Assembly: GCA_013122435.1 (NCBI GenBank)
Contig: WYDT01000039.1
Coordinates: forward strand, 1-64,000
Reading direction: 5' to 3'
Origin: Chloroflexi bacterium AL-N1
Lineage (GTDB): Bacteria > Chloroflexota > Chloroflexia > Chloroflexales > Roseiflexaceae
Length of the DNA: 64,000 nt
In this document: positions 1 to 12,600 of the stretch, piece after piece
Layout of the letters: the number at the start of each line of letters is the position of its first letter
Position numbering within the stretch: the stretch's first letter is position 1
Position numbers and translations under genes: made by a program
The notes under the pieces: model-generated
Databases searched by the model: none
Seen by the model: only the letters and a program-made list of their open reading frames with translations
What the model was told of the DNA's origin: nothing

Positions 1-240
1 GAGTTAGGGGAGGTAGCGGTACGGCTGGCGGCGGTGGCGGGGGTAGCGCAGGCGGAGGCGCAGGTGGTGGAGGCAGGGGGGCAGCCACGCTTAGTGGGCT
101 ATGTAGTCGGGCGGGCGGGGGCACAGGCGGTGGCGGCGTGGCAAGCGGCGCTGCGGGAGGTGGTGCCGGGGTATATGGTGCCAAGTCAGGTGGTGGTGCT
201 CTCGCACTGGCCGGTCACCCCCAATGGCAAACTCGACCGC
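1..240 (+). other. Sharp GC-rich, G-skewed patch in coding sequence
   Basis: By direct count the first three 60-base lines are about 72-75% GC with very strong G excess on the + strand. The line at 241-300 falls to 50%. The protein stays a normal A-domain end across the break, so this is codon-level composition and not a non-coding repeat. A recombination tract from a paralogous NRPS gene is one explanation. Confidence 0.7.
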
Positions 241-624
241 CAGGCTCTGGCATCCATGGTACAAACGCCATCTGATACTAGCATCGTAACTGTTCCTCCG
301 GCAAACGACATCGAACGCACCATTGCCGCTACAATTGCCCGCGTTCTCCACCTGCATAGCGTCGATGTTACACAGAATTTTTTTGAGATGGGAGCGAATT
401 CACTTTTACTTGTACAGGCACAACGCGAGATGTATGAGGCACTGGGGTATGAGATCCCAATTCTTGATTTATTTGAATATTCAACTGTCCGTTCCCTTGC
501 CAAACGTGTTGCACAACAGCCAGCCACAGATACAGCGGCTGAACAAGGTCGTACACGAGCAGACATGCGAAAACGCGCTTTTGGAGGTTATCGACGAACA
601 CTGACTACAAAAAATAGTGATTGA
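1..624 (+). CDS. NRPS, C-terminal fragment (end of A domain plus PCP), 5' truncated by window edge
   Basis: The reading frame is open from base 1, where the translation begins ELGE, the end of the A8 core motif of an adenylation domain. It continues through A10 (NGKLDR, about nt 223-240) into a carrier domain with FFEMGANSLLL, whose Ser is the phosphopantetheine site (about nt 378-411). The last 30 or so residues are basic (RADMRKR) and look like a C-terminal docking tail handing over to the KS at the start of the next gene. The gene stops 23 bases before the next ATG, so the two are almost certainly one operon. The substrate cannot be read because the A3-A5 region lies outside the window. 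By analogy with yersiniabactin or pyochelin assembly it would load the upstream acyl or heterocycle unit, but that is inference. Its first 240 bases are about 74% GC, unlike the rest. Confidence 0.9.
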   Translation, partial: ELGEVAVRLAAVAGVAQAEAQVVEAGGQPRLVGYVVGRAGAQAVAAWQAALREVVPGYMVPSQVVVLSHWPVTPNGKLDRQALASMVQTPSDTSIVTVPPANDIERTIAATIARVLHLHSVDVTQNFFEMGANSLLLVQAQREMYEALGYEIPILDLFEYSTVRSLAKRVAQQPATDTAAEQGRTRADMRKRAFGGYRRTLTTKNSD

Positions 625-647
625 ATATACCTAGAGGTCTCATACTT

Positions 648-3600
648 ATGACTGATGCTATAGAGCTAACTGGTCGTGAAATTGCTATTGTGGGGATGGC
701 CTGTCGCTTTCCCGGAGCCCGCAACCTGGCAGCTTTCTGGGAGATTCTTCGGGATGGTCGTGAAGCGATTACATTTTTCTCGGAGGAAATGTTACGTGCA
801 ACTGGTATACCACCTGAAGATTATCAGTCCTCCCACTATATACGGGCAGGTACCTATATTGATGATCAAGATTGCTTTGACGCACCTTTCTTTGGTCTTA
901 CTGCACGTGAAGCGGCCTTGCTTGATCCCCAACACCGTCTCTTTTTACAATGTGCCTGGGAAGCGCTCGAAGATGCAACCCATGTACCAGCACACTTTGA
1001 TGGTGCGATAGGTGTATTTGCTGGATGTAGTCTCAGTGCGTATTTACACAAGAATCTGCACGCCCGCTTTGACCCATACACCAGTCGAGAGCCCGCCGAA
1101 ATGTTGCAAATTTCTATCGGGAATGAGCCAGACTATCTCCCCACACAGGTCTCCTACAAACTCAATCTGCGTGGACCGAGCATTGCTGTTCAGACAGCTT
1201 GCTCAACCTCGCTTGTTGCAGTCCATCTCGCCACGCAAAGTCTGCTCACTGGCGAAAGCGACATGGCGCTTGCTGGTGGTGCAACCTTGCGTGTTCCACA
1301 GCAACAGGGCTACTTCCACCTTGAAGATGGACCATTTTCTCCAGATGGACATTGTCGCGCATTCGACTCCAACGCCGCCGGGACTGTCTTTGGCCAGGGT
1401 GTCGGGATTGTCGCGCTACGACGACTCGAGGATGCGCTTGAGGACGGAGATCATATCTATGCTGTGTTGAAAGGGACAGCCATCAATAATGATGGTGCTC
1501 ATAAGGTGGGTTTTACTGCACCTGCAATCAATGGCCAGGTCCAGGTCATTACGGAAGCCCATGCGATTGCTGAGGTCGACCCGCGTACGATTACCTATGT
1601 GGAAGCCCATGGTACAGCAACGCCGCTTGGCGATCCTATTGAGTTTGAAGCCCTGACCCGTGCGTTTGGCACACGTGATGGGGCAGCAAAGTGGTGTGCT
1701 CTTGGGTCCGTAAAAACGAATATTGGTCATACCGAAACAGCAGCGGGCATTGCCGGACTTATCAAAACAGCACTGGCATTACATCATAAGCAGCTTCCCC
1801 CGAGCTTGCATTTTGTGGAACCAAACCCGCAGATGAACTTTGAGCGTAGTCCCTTTTACATTAACACAGAGTGTATTGATTGGACGAACGGCGACCATCC
1901 ACGGCGTGCAGGTGTGAGCTCATTCGGCTTTGGTGGCACCAACGCACATGTGGTGCTTGAAGAAGCACCTGTTAGATCGATGACCCGTAGTGCCAATTCA
2001 TACGAACTCCTCACGCTGTCAGCTAAGACGTCTTACGCTCTTGATGAGGCAACTGATCAACTGGCTACACACCTTGCACAAAACGCGGATGTGTCCCTGG
2101 CTGATATTGCATTCACACTCCATGTAGGGCGGGAGGCCTTCGTTGAACGCTGTGCCATAGTCACCTCTGATTCACAAGACGCGCTTGCTGTCTTGCGAGG
2201 CGAGGCACCAGAACGAATTTTCACACACACCGCATACACAGATCCTCCACCTGTCGTCTTTTTGTTTCCTGGTGGTGGTGCTCAATACCCAGCTATGGGC
2301 CAAATGCTGTATCAGCAAGCGCCAGTTTTTCGGCAAACTGTTGATCATTGCGCCACGCATCTGATCAGTGAGTTAGGTTGTGATCTACGTACAGTGCTAT
2401 ATGCCGATGATCGTGAGGCAACTGCTATCACCTTACTGGACCCCACCATTGCGCTACCGGCCTTGTTTATCACCGAATATGCCCTGGCCCAACAGTGGAT
2501 GGACTGGGGTATCAAACCAGTGGCGCTGTTAGGGCATAGTCTGGGAGAGTATACGGCTGCCACCCTTGCCCAGGTGCTTTCCCTACCTGATGCCTTATCT
2601 CTTGTGGCGATGCGAGCACGTTGGATGGCGAAGATTGCCGCTGGTGTGATGGCTGTAGTGCCACTTGCTCCTGATAAACTGGCTCCTTTACTCACATCAC
2701 AGTTGGATATCGCTGCAATAAACGGCCCAAATGTATGTGTGGTTTCTGGTTTGGAGCACGATATTAATCAACTGGAAGCGCAACTATCTGAACATGCTAT
2801 CGAAGTACGTCGATTGCATCTCACTGCAGGTGCCCATTCACGGTTGGTAGAGCCGATGATGGACGACATATGCCGCTTTGTCGAAACGCTCACCCTCAAT
2901 CCACCCCAAATTCCCTATATTTCTAACGTTACAGGTGATTGGATTACCAGTGAACAGGCCACACAGCCCCACTACTGGGCTGAACATCTGCGACATACGG
3001 TGCAGTTTGATCGAGGGCTACACACCCTCTCGCAGCAATCATATGCATTTGTTGAAGTTGGGCCGGGCACCACCCTGACTTCCCTCGTGAAACAACATCC
3101 AACACACCATGTGGCTGTTACCGCCTTGGCTTCCCTGCGGCATCCGCAAGCTAATGACGATGACTATCAGACTATGTTGACAACATTGGGACGGTTATGG
3201 GCATGTGGTGTTGCAGTGGACTGGCAGATGTTTCACCGGAAAGCACAATACCGTGTATCACTGCCAACCTATCCATTTGAACGACGACGTTACTGGATTG
3301 AACCATCTGATGAACCGACGCATACACAGACACGTTCTTACCCACACTCATGGCTTCAGGTTCCTACCTGGCAGGAGCAGCCATTACCGATGATGTCGGT
3401 TGATGCACCACAGGAGTCCTGGCTCATTGTCGGAGATACATCTGCGATAGGATCCACACTTGTTGCGACACTGCGTGATCGTGGTGAACGTGTAATTCTG
3501 GTCCTCCCAGGCGATCGTTTTACTGAACACGACACAACCTTTACACTGCGCTTTGATCAGGAAGCAGACTATCGCAAACTGTTTGATCGCCTGGTGGCAA

Positions 3601-6600
3601 CCCAAAGTCTTCCTCGACAGATTATCTATACGAACACATTGACAGATTGCATACAAGCGAAGACAGTCATATATGATGGTGACTGCAAGACCCAGATACA
3701 GCATCTGGTGCATTTTGTCCGCACACTTGAACCGCACCTTTCCGATCACTACTGCACAATGATCGTTGTTACTAATCATGCACAGGTTGTCGAGAGTAAT
3801 GACACCATTTGGCCAGCACATACACCATTCCAGGCGGTTATCCGTATTGTGAGTCAGGAGTTTCCACGGTTGCGTTGTCGGACTGTGGATATACAACCTT
3901 CTTCCGATCATGCGTATACCCCTTTGCATACCAGTCTGCTGCTCCGTGAAGCCACACTGGAAACAGACAACACTGAAGTAGCGTATCGTGGGCGGCGACG
4001 CTGGGTCAAAACATGGATGCCACTGACAACACCGAATGTGTCGCAAGAGTCACTGCCCATACGTGAGCATGGAGTGTATCTCATCACGGGTGGTTTAGGC
4101 GATCTTGGCTTGCGGCTTGCCACACACCTCGCATCACATACCAAGGTACGCCTGGCCTTACTTGGGCGTCAGGGACTCCCGCCTGAGTCAACATGGCCTG
4201 ATCTGCTTGCCACTACACCTGATAGTCATGGAGCTCATCAGATTCGTACGGTTCAGCAGCTTCGATCCACTGGAACTGAAATACTCATTGTCTCAGCCGA
4301 CGTGTCAGACAGGACGGCGATGGTTGATGCAGTGAAGATGATCCGACGGGAATTAGGCAGTATCAATGGCGTGATACACGCGGCGGGCATCATTGGTCCT
4401 GCAACCTTTGTTCCGCTCACAGAGCTGTCCGTCGATGATCTTGACCATCATTTTGCAGCCAAAGTCTCTGGCACAGCAATTATCACTGAACTGGTACGTG
4501 ACGAACCGCTGGATTTTGGGATGTGTATGTCATCGGTCGCAACCTCGGTTGGTGGTGTTGGGTTGGCCGCCTATGCAGCCGCCAATCGCTTTATGGAGGC
4601 ATATACGCACATGCTTGAGGATACTGCGTCGGGTCCCTGGATCACGGTTGCCTGGGATGGATGGCGTCTGGGCAAAATGGGTGAAGATACTGCCCAGGCG
4701 CGGACCCTTATGCGCCATGCAATGGAGACAGAAGCAGCACTCCAGATGTTTGATCGGGTGTTGAGTTCCATCCCTGCTATGCATGATAGTGCATACTCCT
4801 GTCTGGTGGTCTCTCCTTCGGATGTGACTGCACGTAGCCAACTCGACTCCATACAGACCATTGAAACACCAGATACATACACACAACCGTTGGAGATTAG
4901 TGCTCCTCAATCACGCCAGACAGCTATCGTACAACCGGAAAACGACATCGAACAAGCCGTGTGCGCCATATGGTCTGAACTACTCGGGACCAATGAAATT
5001 AGCCGTTATGATGACTTCTTTGAGCTGGGTGGGCACTCGTTGTTGGCAACGCAACTTACTAGTCGTGTGCGAGATTATTTTGACGTACATATTCGGTTGA
5101 GTGATCTCATGCGTGCTTCGACTGTCACAAAACTGGCTGAACTCATCCAGACTACACAACCAACTGAAGCATCTGCTATATCTGTGGTTACTCCAAACGA
5201 TGTACGTAATTCGGAAGAGGAACGCTGGTTCCCCTTCCCACTTACCAATGTACAACATGCCTATTGGATAGGGCGCAGTGATGTATTCGAGTTAGGTAAC
5301 GTTGCCTGTCATGTCTACTTTGAATTCGATTGTGTCGATCTGGATATTACGCGTTACAATGCTGCCTGGAATGCGGTCATTGCACGCCACGATATGTTAC
5401 GAGCGATTGTGCTCCCTGATGGTCGTCAGCAGGTTCTGCCAACGGTGCCGGAGTACGATATTCCAATAGTCGATTTACGGGCTGTCTCAGCCGATGAGCA
5501 AGCACAACGACTCCAGTTTTTGCGTGATTCGTTATCGCATCAAATGCTGATGCCCAATCAATGGCCACTCTTCGATGTCCGCGCAACGCGGCTCGACAAT
5601 CATCGCACGCGGATACATCTCAGTCTCGATGTGCTCATTTGCGATGCGGCAAGCTTTGCCATTCTGAATCACGAGCTGCAGGCTTGGTATGAGAGTCCAC
5701 AACTCCAATTTGCCCCATTATCGTACTCTTTTCGTGATTACATTCTTGATGAAGTAGCTTTCCGTGAGTCTGCGACTTTTCGTGAAGCTACTGATTACTG
5801 GCGCACACGACTGACCGAACTCCCACCAGCTCCACAATTGCCGACTCAACGACATCCATCGTCCATTACCACACCACGTTTTGAACGTCGCACAGGTCAG
5901 CTAGATCAACCACTATGGGATCAACTTCAGCAACGTGCGGCACAAGCTGGTATTACGCCAACGGGGGTAGTGCTTACTGCATTTGCCAATCTCCTCACCG
6001 TGTGGAGCCAATCACCACATTTCACGCTTAATCTGACCCTGTTCAATCGACGCGCCGTGCATCCTGATATTAACCACTTGATTGGTGATTTTACGACATT
6101 AACCTTATTAGAAGTTGATCATCGTCGGCAGGAAACTTTCCTCGTCCGTGCGCGTCACCTTCAACAACGTCTCTGGGAAGATCTTGACCATAGCCTGTTT
6201 AGTGCCCTTGATGTACTACGCGAACTCCAAAGTGACGATGCACCACGGGCTGCCAGTATGCCGATTGTCTTTACCAGTACCCTTGGAATTGACGAGACTA
6301 TTCCGGGGGGGAAAACCCCATATGATTGGCTTGGGACGCAGGTCTTTGGTGCAAGCCAAACACCACAGGTATGGCTTGATCATCAGGTCTTTGAAATGCA
6401 GGGTTCCCTATGCCTTAATTGGGACTCGGTTAAGGAACTCTTTCCTCAAACCATGCTTGATACTATGTTGGATATGTATGTGGATTACCTGGAACGTCTG
6501 GCGACCGAAGATGACATGTGGGATCAGCGTTCCCCAGATTTGGTCCCAATGGAACACTTATATCTCATTGACACGGTCAATGCGACAGTTGCTCCGTTGC

Positions 6601-9600
6601 CAGAAGGATTGATTCATGATGGCATTCTGGGACAGGCCTACATTCGCCCTAACGCCCCCGCTGTGCTGACCAGCACAGGAAGCTGGAACTATCGCACCAT
6701 AGCAGGGTGGTCTGGCCATGTTGCAGCCTGTTTACAAGATCTTGGTGTCCAACCAGGTCAATTGATTCCCATTATCATGGAAAAGGGTGTTGAACAGGTG
6801 ATTGGCGTTGTTGCGGCCTTGCGTGCTGGCGGAGCCTACCTGCCTATTGATCCTACGCAGCCACCTGAGCGTCTGCGCTATCTACTGTCTAACGCACATG
6901 CCACAGTTGCGCTCGTTCAACCACATTTGGTTGAACACCTCACATTTTTGGACGCATTGGAGCTCATACCCCTTGATGTGATGCAACTTGAGACACTTGG
7001 TGAGGCGATACGTGTTCCCACACATGTCACAACATCGTCTCAAGATTTGGCATATGTTATCTATACATCGGGGTCTACTGGTGAACCCAAAGGGGTTATG
7101 ATTGATCATCACGGAGCGCTGAATACGATTGTCGATATCAATCAACGCTTCGATGTCGATGCTAATGATCGTGTGCTCGGGCTTTCGGCACTCAATTTCG
7201 ATCTTTCAGTATGGGATATCTTTGGTATGTTGTCAGTTGGTGGTGCGCTGGTGCTCCCTGATCCAGATGGCACACGAGACCCTGCACATTGGCAGTACCT
7301 GATGCAGCAGCATCGTGTGACAGTCTGGAACTCGGTTCCGGCGTTGATGGAGATGTTGGTGGAACACTGCGAACGTGTTCTACCCTCGAATGCTACCGAT
7401 CAAGAACGTCTACGGCTTACGCTCTTAAGTGGTGACTGGATTCCTCTGACTCTCCCAGAACGTATCCGTAATTGCTTTCCTCGCACTACAGACATTGTGA
7501 GCCTCGGCGGTGCAACTGAAGCATCGATCTGGTCCATTCTCTATCCCATTACATCGATTGATTCCGCCTGGACCAGTATTCCCTATGGCCGCCCCATGCA
7601 GAATCAGAGTATGTATGTCTTGGATGATATCCTTACCCCACGCCCATGCTGGGTCACAGGAGAACTCTACATTGAGGGAGTCGGCGTTGCTCAGGGATAC
7701 TGGGGTGATGCTGAGAAAACTGCCGAACGCTTTATCACGCATCCAACAACCAGAGAAAGGCTCTATCGTACTGGAGATTTGGGAAGGCTGCTGCCGGATG
7801 GAAACATTGAGTTTCTTGGTCGAGCTGACTTCCAAGTCAAAGTCGGAGGACATCGCATTGAGTTAGGTGAAATTGAAACCGCACTCCTTCACTACCCGAT
7901 GATCCGCGAGGCAGTTGCTATCGCCGCTGATGATCAGACAAGCAAACGTCTGCTTGCGTATGTGGTGCCAGACACCACAACACTTCCCGCCACAACCATC
8001 GAGCCGGACGATGCGCTAGAGGCTGCGCTGCACTGGCCAGCCTTTGTTGAGCGATGCCGTGCTGATCTGGCAGCTCAGCATATCCCGAGTGCACAGGGCG
8101 TGGTGCAGGCAAGTTTCACACAGTTTGGGGAGGTCTTCGAGGGTATTATCTGCAACACATTTCGTGCACTTGGATGCTACACCACGGCAGACCAGCAGCA
8201 CACACCAGATACCATTGTTCAGCAACGTGGAGTTGCCGCACGCTACACGAAATGGCTCCACCGGGGCCTCGAATTTCTCGTTCATCAGGGGTATCTCTCT
8301 CGCTCTGGTGATATGTATATTGGGCAGCATCCTCTTCCAGAAATAGATCTGAAACCTCGCTGGGAGGGGTACCGGGCCATAGCAGCAGAAGCAAGCGATC
8401 CCGCTTTACTCGAACTGGGATGGCTCCAGAATATTCCGTCTGCACCACCAGCTCACCTGGAAAATTTGGCTGCCGTCCTGACAGAAACGGTACACTCGGC
8501 TGAGATTTATGCCTCTGAAGAAACCGAAGCCAGTTATCGCTTCTTTCACTATGCCAACACAACCGCGCAATCAGTTCTCCAGACAGTGGTTGAGACGCTG
8601 CCAAAGGAACGAACGCTCCGTATTCTGGAGGTAGGCGCAGGCTTTGGTACGACAACCAAATATCTACTTCCTATGCTACGAGCGGAACAGACATATTATG
8701 CCTACACGGATGTTTCCACGTACTTTCTCAAACAAGCTCGTGAAGCATTCACTGATTACACATTTATGGATTATGCACTGCTTGATATCGAACGCGATCC
8801 ACAGATTCAGGGATTTGCACGCCACAGTTTCGATATCGTGATTGCATCAAGTGTTGTGCACGCCACACGGGACATACGCCAGTCTCTCACGCATCTTCGC
8901 TCCTTGCTCAACGCTGGAGGGTTGTTGTTATTGCTCGAAGAAACACGCTATCTACCGCAATTTGTGGATGTCGGGATGGGGTTGCAACAGGGCTTTGAGC
9001 GTTTTGAAGACACTAATCTCCGCCAGTTACACGCGCTGCTCTCCTGGCAGCAGTGGCACGACATCTTGCTTGAACAAGGCTATCAAACACCTGAGCGTCT
9101 TACCAAAACTGGCTCTATTTCAGATTTCTTTGGTCTAGATATTATCATTGCCCGTGGACCGCGAACGGTCTACCGTTTTGAAACTGACAAGATTCAGACG
9201 TTCTTAGGGGAGCGCTTGCCCGAATATATGATACCAGCAGCCATTGTTACACTTGATACCTTACCACTCACGATCAATGGCAAAGTCGACCGTACTGCGT
9301 TACCGCTGCCGGATCAACAACAAACCAAGCAGCGGTATCGTGCACCACGCAACCTGGTTGAACAACAACTTGCCGAGATGTGGTGCGACATTCTGGGTAT
9401 CGAACGTGCCGGTCTTGATGATACATTCTTCCGGCTTGGCGGGGACTCGTTGCTTGTGGTACGCATGGTAGCTCATGTCCGTGAGCAGTTTGGCGTTGAG
9501 TTGTCACTACGACACATGTTTGCCCGTACCACTCTGGAAGCACTTGCAGCCACTATTCAGACGTTGCGTGGTACACAGATAGACGAGTTGCCTACACTCC

Positions 9601-12600
9601 ATGTTCATGAGGATGCCATTTTCGACCCCTTCCCGCTGGCCGATCTTCAGGAAGCGTATTGGGTAGGACAACAACAGATTTACGAGTTAAGTTATCGCTC
9701 GGCGCACTTTTACATTGATTTTGCTACCCGACATCTTGATCTTGTGTGCTTTGAGCAAGCCCTGAACCAATTGTGCCAGCGTCAACCGATGTTGCGCTGT
9801 GTTATGCTTCCCGATGGACAACAACGTATTCTGCGAGACGTACCACATTATCAGATTCCTGTGATTGACATGCGTCATTGTCCTGAATCTGAAGTTACCG
9901 AGAGCCTGAGAACAACCCGCACGCAGATGTTTGAAGATGGACCAGATACAATCCAGTGGCCTCTCTTCGATCTGCGTGCCACGCTCCTTGATGAGGGCGT
10001 TACACGTATTCACCTGAGTTGTAGTCTGCTCATCGCAGATGGCTGGAGTTTCTACATCTTCTTTTATGAGCTGTTTAGCATCTACGAACATCCAGAGGTG
10101 GAACTTCCGACACTTGATGTAACGTTCCGCGATTATGTATTAGCGTTACAGGAGCTTAAATCAAGTGCAGCCTATACTCGTGCCCAATCATACTGGTGGG
10201 AACGTTTACCCTACTTGCCACCAGCACCACAACTACCACTCGCACACGAACCAGCCACCCTCGATCAACCACGCCTCACCAGAAGGAGTGGTATGCTGAC
10301 GCATGAACAATGGGATCGCTTGAAGCAGCATTGTACTACTCATGGTCTGACCATCTCTACCGTGCTTGGAACACTCTATGCGGAAGTACTTGCGTGCTGG
10401 AGTCGTAGCCCTCACTTTACTCTGAACATGTTGTATTTCAATCGGCTCCCGCTCCACCCACACCTGGAACGTATCCTTGGCCCCTTCTCGACCACAGCGC
10501 TGGTTGAGGTAGATCTAACGCATCCAGAACCTTTGGTAGCGCGGGCTCGTCGTATGCAAGCCCAACTAGGTGATATTCTGGAGTACGGTCTGGTTTCTGG
10601 CGTCGAAGTGCTCCGCGAGATGGCTCGTCAACAGGGAGGGAGCGCACGCCCGTTGATGCCGGTAGTGTTTACGAGCACGGTGGGCTTTGAGTCTGAGTAT
10701 ATGCAGATTCCGACCGAGCAAATCCAGATCTACGATGTCTACGAACGAGTACAAACCCCTCAGATATGGCTGGATTATCAGGCTTTTGAAGAAGATGGTA
10801 CGCTTGCCTTTAACTGGGATGCCGTCGAAGAACTCTTTCCTGTGGGGATGCTCGATACGATGTTCGACGTATATCAGCAACGTCTGCGTCGGTTAATTGA
10901 TACACCAGAGGCATGGGAGCGCCATGATGAGATACTGGTGCCTGCTGAACAGTTGGCTGAACGAGTGCATGTCAACGCGACGGAAGCTCCACTCCCTGAG
11001 CAGTGTTTGCACCAACCATTTGAGGCGTCTCTGCTGGAGCATCCAGATGAGGTAGCGGTGCAATGTGGCAACACACGTCTCACCTACACCGATCTCCAAT
11101 CCAGGACAACCATTGTTGCAAGCCATCTCTCTGCTGCCGACATTCAACAAGGTGAATTGGTCGCGGTCGTCATGGAGAAAGGTTGGGAACAGATTGTCGC
11201 TGTACTGGGTATTCATACGGCTGGGGCAGCTTATTTACCTATCGACCCAGCCGTACCTGCCAGCCGACTCCACTACCTCCTCGAAAATGGGCGCGTACGT
11301 GTAGCATTGACGCAACCGCAGATAAGTACCTCATTAGACTGGCCAGATACCATACAACGCGTGGTTATACGCGATACGACGACAAACGCTCTTGTCACCG
11401 ATCACGCCCCGCGTCTGGTTGACTCGCGCAGTGTCGCATATGTTATTTACACCTCGGGATCTACTGGTACGCCCAAAGGTGTGACGATTACCCATCGCAG
11501 TGCACTCAACACTATTGTTGATATCAATCATCGCTTTGATATTGGGCAAGATGATCGTGTGCTGGGATTATCTGCGCTGAACTTTGATCTTTCTGTGTAT
11601 GACATTTTTGGGACACTGGCCGCTGGAGGAACGCTGGTGTTGCCCGAACCATCAGCCTTACGCGATCCGTCAGTCTGGTGCACATTGATGGAACAGGCTC
11701 AAGTGACGGTATGGAATTCGGTACCAGCGCTGATGGAGCTACTCATCAATTATTTAGACACGGTTGATCGAGCTGTGTCTATCCCGTTACGGTTAGTCTT
11801 GCTTAGTGGCGATTGGATACCAGTACAGTTGCCTGAGCGTATTCACCATCACTTCCCTGATGCGCGAGTCACGAGTCTGGGTGGGGCAACCGAGGCATCA
11901 ATCTGGTCGATTTACTATCCTATCAGTGAGGTGGACCCGACCTGGCGCAGTATCCCCTATGGTCGTCCGCTAACCAATCAGACATTTCATGTCCTGAATG
12001 CATCGATGCAACCATGTCCGGTATGGACGCCGGGAGAACTCCATATTGGGGGCGAAGGAGTAGCACTGGGCTACTGGCATGATGAACAACGCACCCGTGA
12101 GCAATTTGTAGTGCATCCAGAGACAGGCGAACGCCTCTATCGTACCGGCGATATTGGTCGGTATCTCCCTGGTGGTGATATCGAATTTCTTGGCCGTGAG
12201 GACACTCAGGTCAAGGTCCATGGCTATCGTATTGAGCTTGGTGAGATAGAGGCGGTACTGGAGCAACACCCGTTGGTGCGGACGGCAGTGGTTGTAGTGC
12301 AGGGTGAACATGAGGATAGTCGCCGTCTGAGCGCATACATCGTGCCAGCAACAGATCACGAATCACTTGTTGATACGTTACGAGAGTATTTAGCACAGCA
12401 TCTTCCCACATACATGCATCCCACAACACTGCATAGCATTGCTCATCTTCCACTGACGTTGAATGGCAAAGTGGATCGTTCAGCCTTAGCAGCCATTGAC
12501 GATAGTGTAACAACCGATGCAGGCGTAGGAGAGGTCGCACCGCGAACTACCACAGAACGTGCGCTTGCCGAAGTATGGCAAAGTATCCTTGACGTTCCAA

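Noticed and set aside
1..240. GGC/GGT-rich stretch as a possible tandem repeat
   Set aside because: The units are irregular and translate to a normal A-domain end, so it is compositional and not a repeat array.
621..647. TTG at 621 as start of the large PKS-NRPS
   Set aside because: It overlaps the stop of the previous gene, while ATG 648 has a well-spaced AGAGG.
3384..4046. 220-codon open frame on the minus strand
   Set aside because: It lies wholly inside the KR structural region of the PKS-NRPS, which has continuous domain homology on the + strand; the minus frame shows no family features.
3130..4060. Dehydratase domain between AT and KR of the metallophore PKS
   Set aside because: No HxxxGxxxxP motif is present; the segment fits the KR structural subdomain.
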